From Psychrilyobacter piezotolerans (GTDB taxonomy: Bacteria; Fusobacteriota; Fusobacteriia; Fusobacteriales; Fusobacteriaceae), in NCBI RefSeq assembly GCF_003391055.1, contig NZ_QUAJ01000025.1, positions 1 to 41,438 of the forward strand: a stretch of 41,438 bases of DNA. Reading direction: 5' to 3'. Positions within the stretch are counted from its first letter, which is position 1. The number at the start of each line of letters is the position of its first letter. Shown piece by piece: positions 36,014 through 41,438 of the stretch. Both the position numbers and the translations under genes were made by a program. Below the pieces are notes generated by a model. That model ran no database searches. It was given only the letters and a program-made list of their open reading frames with translations, and had not been told where the DNA came from.

Positions 36014-36182
36014 ACTTTCGCGATGGTGCACGCATTAAAAACCGTAGAGTTTGCCGCCAGAGGCGGGCAAACAGCCGTAATTTTTCTTTAAAATCATCAA
36101 AATAATTTATTTTAAATAGAATTTTAAGGAAAATAAGAATTACATCTTAATATTATTATAGGCTTTGTAAGCGCGAAGCATC
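36014..36182. other. GC-rich structured intergenic island
   Basis: Between the CBS gene and the CorC-type gene. Its left part is far richer in G+C than its surroundings. It contains a strong hairpin GTTTGCCGCC (36049-36058) with GGCGGGCAAAC (36062-36072) and lacks a T-run. TTCGCG (36017-36022) and CGCGAA (36172-36177) bracket the region. No coding frame. Confidence 0.5.
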
Positions 36183-36187
36183 ATTTA

Positions 36188-36634
36188 TTAATTAAAGCAT
36201 TTATTGATTAAATCAGTTTTCGTTATAATCCCCTCTATAGAATCCTCCTCTACCACAATGGCATAATTATATTTTTGTTCTACTATTTGAGTGATTACAA
36301 CGGCTAGATCATCAGATTCTTTTACAACTAAATAATCTGTAGACATGATGTCATTTGCAGTATACCCTGATAATTTTTTCAATTTTTTCTTAAATTCTTT
36401 ATTTTGTGGAAGTGTTATAAGCAGATCCCAAAATGCAACTACTGGAGGGAGCGGGGCAGTTTCTTGTCTTACCAAAATATCATCCCTTGTAACAACTCCT
36501 ACCAACTGTCCATTATCGATCACAGGAAGTTTACCCACACCTTTTTCTGTCATTATCTTTAAGATATTATCAAAGGTCAAGTTGGCCTCTATTGTTATTA
36601 AATCTGTATTCATTACATCACTCACTTGTTTCAT
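36188..36634 (-). CDS. Two-CBS-domain protein
   Basis: 148 aa consisting of two CBS motifs only: VMNTDLITIEANLTF and GKLPVIDNGQLVGVVTRDDI (residues 7-53), then DIMSTDYLVVKESDDLAVVI with YNYAIVVEEDSIEGIITKTD (residues 94-143). CBS pairs bind adenine nucleotides and act as energy sensors. GGGGTGA precedes the ATG. Between the CBS and ndk genes lie 90 bases. Confidence 0.86.
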   Translation of the reverse strand: MKQVSDVMNTDLITIEANLTFDNILKIMTEKGVGKLPVIDNGQLVGVVTRDDILVRQETAPLPPVVAFWDLLITLPQNKEFKKKLKKLSGYTANDIMSTDYLVVKESDDLAVVITQIVEQKYNYAIVVEEDSIEGIITKTDLINKCFN

Positions 36635-36724
36635 AATAAATCACCCCTATTTATTTTAAATAATTTTATCATAAATATACATTTATCTCAAATTTTAGAA
36701 GAGTAAAAACATTTTTTTACCTCT

Positions 36725-37147
36725 CTATTTACCTAGGATCTCTGCCTTTTCAAAAAAATTAATTATCTCCCTTTTAGCACTTACTATAGAATCAGAAGTA
36801 TGTACAACATTCTGAGTCAGGTCATAAGCATAATCACCTCTTATTGTACCACATCCTGCCTCTTTTGGATTAGTTTTTCCTGCAAAATTACGGATAATTT
36901 CTACAATCCCTTCTCCTTCTAAAACCATCGCTACAACAGGTCCAGAGGTAATGAATTTAATCAGTTCCTCATAGAACCCTTTTCCCCTATGCTCCTGATA
37001 ATGAATTTCTGCCAATTCCCTTGTTATCTGCAGCATCTTCATGGCGACTATTTTTAATCCCTTTTTTTCCAGTTTAATCAATATATCTCCTACTAACCTT
37101 CTTTTAACACCGTCTGGTTTAATCATTAAAAATGTTTGCTCCGGCAT
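36725..37147 (-). CDS. ndk: Nucleoside diphosphate kinase
   Basis: 140 aa, the standard length. Transfers phosphate from ATP to other nucleoside diphosphates. Visible are [13 protein letters not shown] near residue 8, [12 protein letters not shown] near 53, the ATP-binding region [15 protein letters not shown] near 95 and the phospho-histidine loop NVVHTSDS near 115. AAGGGG eight bases upstream favours ATG 37147; a GTG and ATG at 37156 and 37153 lie too close to it. Confidence 0.95.
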   Translation of the reverse strand: MPEQTFLMIKPDGVKRRLVGDILIKLEKKGLKIVAMKMLQITRELAEIHYQEHRGKGFYEELIKFITSGPVVAMVLEGEGIVEIIRNFAGKTNPKEAGCGTIRGDYAYDLTQNVVHTSDSIVSAKREIINFFEKAEILGK

Positions 37148-37261
37148 ATCCATCACCCCTTGTAGTAAATATACTAAAACTGCTGCCTTTTCCTTTTTTT
37201 ATTGACCCTTCATAGGATCAATATTTTTCCAATTTCATTTTACTTCCTCCGACTATATTTT

Positions 37262-37909
37262 TTAAATTTTAATATATTCCTCTAGTTTTTTTCTGTCTAG
37301 AATTTTGATAATTTTATTTTCTCTGATTATTAATTTTTTTTCCTCTAATTTTTTTACAGCACTATATAAACTTTTTCTGTCAATACTGAGTATTTCACTG
37401 AGAAAGGACATATTTTTAAATCTAAACTTATCATCTGTGGAATAGGTCAGTATATTGTGAGCTAAAAACTTTTTTACTCCCTTAAAGTGTAGGATGGAAA
37501 TATCCCATACAAATTTATGCAGCTTTTCACAGTGAAGTTTCAATAAAAAAATTTTAAATTTATCATTTTTAATCAATTTTATTCCAATATCAAGTGGAAT
37601 TTCTAAAATTTTCGTTTTATCTCTTATGGTGTAAAAATCCACCCCTCCTTCCTTTCCAAAGAGTAATTTTTTCTCTCCAACGACATTAAAGTTATCCAAT
37701 AAGATATAATTTAAATCAACTCCATCCTGAGTAGTTTGTTTTATTTGGATCATTCCCTCAATAAGAAAAAAAGTAGAGTTTAGTTCTTTCTCTGAATAAT
37801 GAAAGTATTCTCCAGATGATAGATTTAATATTTTTAATCTATTTGTGTATTTTTGAGGAATAAAATCTTTTAGTGGAGTTTTCCCTATAATTTCAATGAT
37901 TTTTTCCAC
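37262..37909 (-). CDS. Crp/Fnr-type transcription regulator
   Basis: 215 aa. The N-terminal cyclic-nucleotide-binding-like beta barrel (residues 1-120; LSSGEYFHYSEKE, FFLIEGMIQIK near 47-60) is followed by a C-terminal helix-turn-helix at about 165-200 with MSFLSEILSIDRKSLYSAVK. There are no cysteines for a Fnr-type iron-sulphur cluster: the single cysteine (LHCEK) is in the linker helix. So it is more likely YeiL-like or a ligand sensor. GTG start with GGGAGGTGA upstream. A perfect 26-base palindrome lies 40 bases upstream, between it and the divergent MATE gene, implying autoregulation and control of the transporter. Confidence 0.82.
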   Translation of the reverse strand: MEKIIEIIGKTPLKDFIPQKYTNRLKILNLSSGEYFHYSEKELNSTFFLIEGMIQIKQTTQDGVDLNYILLDNFNVVGEKKLLFGKEGGVDFYTIRDKTKILEIPLDIGIKLIKNDKFKIFLLKLHCEKLHKFVWDISILHFKGVKKFLAHNILTYSTDDKFRFKNMSFLSEILSIDRKSLYSAVKKLEEKKLIIRENKIIKILDRKKLEEYIKI

Positions 37910-37948
37910 GGCTCACCTCCCTATTTAGAGTATACCCCACAATTATCA

Positions 37949-37974
37949 AAAACTGTAGAATATTCTACAGTTTT
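37949..37974. promoter_or_regulatory. 26-bp perfect palindrome, likely Crp/Fnr operator
   Basis: AAAACTGTAGAAT joined to ATTCTACAGTTTT is fully self-complementary. It overlaps the likely promoter of the regulator, whose minus-strand GATAAT box is at 37943-37948, and is 119 bases before the MATE start codon. It is not followed by a T-run on either strand, so it is a DNA-binding site rather than a terminator. Confidence 0.78.
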
Positions 37975-38092
37975 ATCTGGAATTTATCTCTATACTTTGC
38001 TTGAACGTCTGAAGTTTCATAATAATTTTATCTAGGTATGATCTTTATGAAAGTTTGAATGCAGTTTATAGAAATTAAAGGAGAATTATATT

Positions 38093-39457
38093 ATGAACAA
38101 AGAATGGATACTTAAAGAGGAAAAAATACCCAGAGCACTGCTTAAATTATCACTGCCTGCCATCGTTGGGATTTTAATATCTGCCATATATAATGTAGTG
38201 GATACACTATTTGTCGGAATGTTAAATGATACCCGTGCAATAGGAGCTATTGCTGTTTCCTACCCGTTATTTATGCTGATAGCAGCCTTAGGACAGATGA
38301 TTGGTGTTGGCGGAGGGAGTATGATCTCCAGATTTTTGGGAGCACAGGATAAAAAAAGTGCAGATATCACATTTAATCTATCCATAGGTTTAGGGATCAT
38401 TCTTTCGGCAGCCGCGACTATTTTTGGGGTGGTATATTTAGAACAGATATTAAAGGTTGTAGGAGCAACTCCTACAATCCTACCCTATGCAAAGACATAT
38501 ACATTGATTATCATTTTAGGTACTTTTTTCACTGTCATCAATATGGTTTTAAATAATACTATTAGAGCAGAGGGAAACAGTAAATATAGTATGTGTGCCA
38601 TAGGGTTGGGAGCAGTTTTAAACATTATTTTAGATCCTATCTTTATCTTTGTTTTAAATTTTGGAATAAAGGGAGCTGCTATTGCCACAGTCATTGCACA
38701 GTTTATTTCAACTTTATTTTTATTAAAATACTATTTTTCAAAATCCAGCCTTTTAAACCTGTCTTTTAAGAAGTTTTTATTTAAAAAATCTATCTTTTAT
38801 AGTATTTTAATTGTTGGGCTGCCATCATTTTCCAGACAGGTTTTAGTGAGTGTATCCATGGCAGTGTACAACAATGCATTGGAAGTTTACGGAGATACAG
38901 CCATTGCTGCTGGAGGGATTGCCATGCGTGTTGTTTCTATTATTATGTTTACCCTCTTTGGATTTGCCCAGGGGTTCCAACCTTTGGTAGCTTATAATTA
39001 TGGACGGGAAAACTATTCACGTATAATAGAAGCTTTCAGAGTATCTCTTATATGGGTCACTATATATAGTATAGTTTTAAACCTTATGTATATAATATTT
39101 TCCGATGAAATTATAAAAATATTTTCATTGGATGCTGAAGTGATTAAATTAGGGCGGTTAAATCTTTATTCTTTAAATATTTTCTTCTTTACATTCGGAG
39201 TTACTACCACTGTAACTACTCTCTATCAATCTTTAGGAAGAGGCCGGGACAGTTTTATATTAGCCAGTTGTAGAAACGGTTTTTTCTTCATTCCTCTAGT
39301 GTATATTCTAAATTATAAATTTGGACTGGGGGGTATAATCGCAAGTCATGCTGTGGCAGACTTATTAGCAGGGTTATTCACCCTTTACTATATTGTTAAG
39401 ATAAAAAAAGAAATAAAAAAAGCAACGAGGCATTGCATCCAGACAGGGATAAACTAA
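38093..39457 (+). CDS. MATE-family efflux transporter
   Basis: 454 aa with twelve predicted membrane helices in two similar halves. The MATE start PRALLKLSLPAIVGILISA and GMLNDTRAIGAIAVSYP are followed by GGGSMISRFLGA near 75 and GFAQGFQPLVAYNYGRENY near 290. It exports drugs or metabolites using Na+ or H+. AAAGGAG precedes the ATG. Its divergent neighbour is a Crp/Fnr-type regulator with a palindrome between them, suggesting inducible efflux. Substrate unknown. Confidence 0.9.
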   Translation: MNKEWILKEEKIPRALLKLSLPAIVGILISAIYNVVDTLFVGMLNDTRAIGAIAVSYPLFMLIAALGQMIGVGGGSMISRFLGAQDKKSADITFNLSIGLGIILSAAATIFGVVYLEQILKVVGATPTILPYAKTYTLIIILGTFFTVINMVLNNTIRAEGNSKYSMCAIGLGAVLNIILDPIFIFVLNFGIKGAAIATVIAQFISTLFLLKYYFSKSSLLNLSFKKFLFKKSIFYSILIVGLPSFSRQVLVSVSMAVYNNALEVYGDTAIAAGGIAMRVVSIIMFTLFGFAQGFQPLVAYNYGRENYSRIIEAFRVSLIWVTIYSIVLNLMYIIFSDEIIKIFSLDAEVIKLGRLNLYSLNIFFFTFGVTTTVTTLYQSLGRGRDSFILASCRNGFFFIPLVYILNYKFGLGGIIASHAVADLLAGLFTLYYIVKIKKEIKKATRHCIQTGIN

Positions 39458-39654
39458 AGTTTTATAATTTATTTTGGTGATGCCCATTACGCCACCAATC
39501 TACACTAATTTTATAAAACTTTTATAGTTATTACACAGAAGGTTTTCTTTTTTTATCACAGATTACACATATTTTTTAAACTTAATTTTTTTAGATTTTA
39601 ACCTTTGAAGTTTATAGTCATTATATGGAAAAGAATATTTGTATCTATTTAGAC

Positions 39655-39687
39655 AAAAAAAAAGCTCAAGGATAACCTTGAGCTTTT
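39655..39687 (-). terminator. Terminator of alanine dehydrogenase
   Basis: AAAAGCTCAAGG pairs with CCTTGAGCTTTT around ATAA. On the minus strand a run of nine T follows. It lies directly after the ald stop codon. Confidence 0.9.
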
Positions 39688-39694
39688 AAAATAT

Positions 39695-40825
39695 TTATTT
39701 TCCAGCATACATTACTGTATCTAATTCGTCAAATTGTAAATTAGGGAAAGCAGTTGAAACATGCTTATAAACTAATTTACCTTCATAAACATTGATACCA
39801 GGTCTTAATTCAGGGAATTTATTGATAGCTCCCTCTACTCCTAAATCAGCTATTGCTAATCCGTATTTAAGTGTAACATTTGCAAGAGCATATGAAGATG
39901 TTCTAGGCATAGCTCCAGGCATATTAGCACAACAGTACATTACAACACCGTTGTCAGTTAAGAAAGTAGGATCCTCATGGTATGTAGGTCTAGATATCGG
40001 AGTTGATCCACCTTGGTCGATTGAAATGTCTACAATTACTGATCCTGCTTCCATTGAATGGATCATATCCATAGTGATTAAATGCGGACACTTTGCTCCT
40101 GGAATTAAGACAGTAGATATTACCAAGTCAGCTGTTTTAATTTGTGCTGCTAAATTTCCTGAATTAGAGTATAAAGTTTTGATCTTATTTCCATAAATAT
40201 CATCAAGATACTTTAATTTAGCGATATCTACATCTAATATAGTAACGTCAGCTTCTAATCCAACTGCCATCTTAAGTGCTGCTTGTCCAGAGATTCCAGC
40301 TCCTACGATAACAACTTTTGCTCTAGCAGTACCAGTAACTCCTCCTAATAAGATTCCTTTTCCACCCATATGTTTTGCTAAGATATTAGCTCCAAAAATA
40401 ACTCCTTCTCTACCAGCAACTTCAGACATTGGTGCTAATAATGGTAAACTTCTGTTTTGCATCTCTACAGTTTCGAATGCAATCCCGGTAGCTCCTGCTT
40501 CCATCAATCCTACTGTCTGGTCGTAGTCTGGTGCTAAATGAAGATATCTATAGTGAATTTGTCCGGGTTTAATGAGAGCAAGTTCTCTAGGTTGAGGCTC
40601 TTTAACTCCTACGATCATATCTGAAACTTCATAAACTTCCTCTAAAGTTGAAAGGATCTCTACTCCTACAGCTTTATAATCTTCGTCAGTTAATCCAATT
40701 CCATTTGCTGCTCCAGATGTCATATAAACATTATGCCCTCTGTTAACAAATTCTGCTGCTCCCTCTGGTACTAATGCAATTCTATGCTCTTGTGGTTTGA
40801 TCTCTCCAGGTATTCCTATTCTCAT
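39695..40825 (-). CDS. ald: Alanine dehydrogenase
   Basis: 376 aa, normal length. Catalyses NAD-dependent oxidative deamination of L-alanine to pyruvate and ammonia. Visible are MRIGIPGEIKPQEHRIALVP at the start, VGVKEPQPRE near residue 71 with the substrate-binding Lys, YLHLAPD near 93 with the catalytic His, the NAD fold VVIVGAGISGQAALK near 170 and VDISIDQGGSTP near 266 with catalytic Asp. AAAGGGGG precedes the ATG. With the two alanine-type symporters in this window it would feed alanine carbon into pyruvate, as the lactate operon does for lactate. Confidence 0.95.
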   Translation of the reverse strand: MRIGIPGEIKPQEHRIALVPEGAAEFVNRGHNVYMTSGAANGIGLTDEDYKAVGVEILSTLEEVYEVSDMIVGVKEPQPRELALIKPGQIHYRYLHLAPDYDQTVGLMEAGATGIAFETVEMQNRSLPLLAPMSEVAGREGVIFGANILAKHMGGKGILLGGVTGTARAKVVIVGAGISGQAALKMAVGLEADVTILDVDIAKLKYLDDIYGNKIKTLYSNSGNLAAQIKTADLVISTVLIPGAKCPHLITMDMIHSMEAGSVIVDISIDQGGSTPISRPTYHEDPTFLTDNGVVMYCCANMPGAMPRTSSYALANVTLKYGLAIADLGVEGAINKFPELRPGINVYEGKLVYKHVSTAFPNLQFDELDTVMYAGK

Positions 40826-40867
40826 TATTTTATCCCCCTTTAAATTTATTATTTTTTGCTCTAATCA

Positions 40868-40896
40868 TTTATACTACAAAATTTTCTCGAAATCAA
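40868..40896 (-). promoter_or_regulatory. Promoter of ald
   Basis: On the minus strand TTGATT (40891-40896) and TATAAA (40868-40873) are separated by exactly 17 bases, 42 bases before the start codon. Confidence 0.7.
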
Positions 40897-41337
40897 CCTT
40901 TTTTTATCAAATAAATGCAATTGATTCGAATAATAAACACTTATCCATTTTATGTAGAGTGAAAAAAATATCCAAGATGGATAGTTGTATTATTAATCAG
41001 CACGTTTTTCTCATTTTTTGGGCTTCGAATAGTGAAAAAAATATTTTTATTGTTTATTAGTCTTTTTTTAAGTTTAATAAAAAAATTAAAAAAAATTTTT
41101 TTATCTAGGAAAATATAAAGCTGCAAAAAAGATCCACAGAAAAATTCTGTCCAATGTACGTTGCCAAACATTAAATGAGATTTTTAGAAAATGAGATAAA
41201 GAGCTGCACTAAGAAATTCTTTTTCTAGATGTTACTCTACTCCTCAGTAAATATTCTACTCAGTCGTCCAACAGAATAAGTTCCGCAGTGTAACGAGACT
41301 AATTCCCTAGATAATAAAAAAAAGCTAACGCTTCTTC

Positions 41338-41367
41338 AACCCCCAGCCCCCATCTTGGGGGTTTTTT
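41338..41367 (+). terminator. GC-rich terminator before the last gene
   Basis: GGGGGTT can pair with AACCCCC (7 bp) or, alternatively, GGGGG with the nearer CCCCC, and six T follow. No + strand gene is upstream, so it appears to shield the following gene from read-through, as in many insertion sequences. Confidence 0.75.
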
Positions 41368-41375
41368 GGTATAAT
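41367..41375 (+). promoter_or_regulatory. Extended -10 box of the right-edge gene
   Basis: TGGTATAAT combines a TGN element with a perfect TATAAT. It ends seven bases before the ATG, so transcription would begin at or next to the start codon, giving a nearly leaderless message. Confidence 0.5.
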
Positions 41376-41382
41376 AACTATT

Positions 41383-41438
41383 ATGACTACTATTACACTT
41401 AAAGATATTCTTACCAACGACAACCTAAAAGCTTTTTT
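41383..41438 (+). CDS. Start of an incomplete gene, possibly a transposase
   Basis: Open frame from ATG to the window edge, reading MTTITLKDILTNDNLKAF. It is cut off after 18 residues, too few to assign a family. There is no ribosome binding site, and a strong terminator and a -10 box sit immediately upstream. That arrangement is typical of insertion-sequence ends, which is the reason for suspecting a transposase; this is inference only. Confidence 0.4.
   Translation, partial: MTTITLKDILTNDNLKAF

Larger units (their letters stand above)
40826..41382. other. Non-coding right-hand region
   Basis: Contains the ald promoter near its left end, two copies of AGTGAAAAAAATAT (40958-40971 and 41031-41044), AT-rich spacer without a believable frame, and a terminator just before the last gene. 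From about 41200 the base composition becomes more even, which could be the left end of an inserted element. Confidence 0.5.

Noticed and set aside
37198-37230. ATTGACCC/GGATCAAT inverted repeat between ndk and the regulator gene
   Set aside because: Imperfect stem and no U-tract in the direction of the regulator gene; not strong enough to call a terminator or operator.
40950-41171. 73-residue minus-strand frame
   Set aside because: Composed mostly of F, K, I and N from A/T runs, no ribosome site and no resemblance to a protein.

Overview
This is a 41.4-kb AT-rich bacterial chromosome segment, densely coding on both strands, with no rRNA, tRNA, CRISPR array or complete mobile element that I can see. 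Gene content suggests a fermentative, sodium-dependent anaerobe of the Fusobacteriota (Ilyobacter/Propionigenium/Psychrilyobacter type): two Na+:alanine/glycine symporters, alanine dehydrogenase, an Etf-linked lactate dehydrogenase operon, low GC and strong AGGAGG ribosome binding sites. The taxonomy is inference from gene content, not a search result.

Layout. 1-3740: two tandem AGCS-family amino-acid symporters on +, with different base and codon style. 3810-8466 (-): one tight operon of U32 protein, zinc-ribbon methyltransferase, Bax-like glucosaminidase, LspA-like signal peptidase II and YgjP-type metalloprotein. 8688-10475 (+): AIR-synthase-like protein, TPR protein and the wreck of a TatD-type hydrolase gene. 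10566-16734 (-): amidohydrolase, a two-HMA Zn/Cd-type P1B ATPase under a promoter with twin operator-like sites, a FUSC-type membrane protein and a small coiled-coil protein.

16926-23133 (-): the metabolic centre of the window. A GntR/FadR-type regulator is followed by etfB, etfA carrying an N-terminal ferredoxin domain, an FAD lactate dehydrogenase and lactate permease. This matches the electron-confurcating lactate dehydrogenase (LctBCD) arrangement known from Acetobacterium woodii. Two identical palindromes, carried on a 58-bp tandem duplication, lie just upstream of etfB. A terminator with a competing hairpin separates dehydrogenase and permease.

23443-26680 (+): an orphan substrate-binding lipoprotein flanked by roughly 98-bp direct repeats, then nicotinate phosphoribosyltransferase. 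26684-28634: DUF559 and DUF1456 proteins (-) and an unrecognised 272-aa protein (+). 28643-35961 (-): housekeeping run of CorC/HlyC-type protein, DUF502 protein, TPR lipoprotein, Nudix hydrolase, apt, rel and tgt. 36188-37909 (-): CBS protein, ndk and a Crp/Fnr-type regulator. The regulator is divergent from a MATE transporter (+), with a 26-bp perfect palindrome between them. 39695-40825 (-): alanine dehydrogenase. At the right edge an incomplete + gene begins directly after a strong terminator and an extended -10 box.

The genes suggest an organism that imports alanine/glycine with Na+, deaminates alanine to pyruvate, and oxidises lactate to pyruvate through an Etf-coupled dehydrogenase. I did not find a clearly new multi-gene system. 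The best leads are an LspA homologue lacking one catalytic aspartate, the duplicated operator module and attenuator-like hairpins of the lactate operon, the repeat-flanked orphan binding protein, the Crp/MATE palindrome, and the TatD pseudogene.
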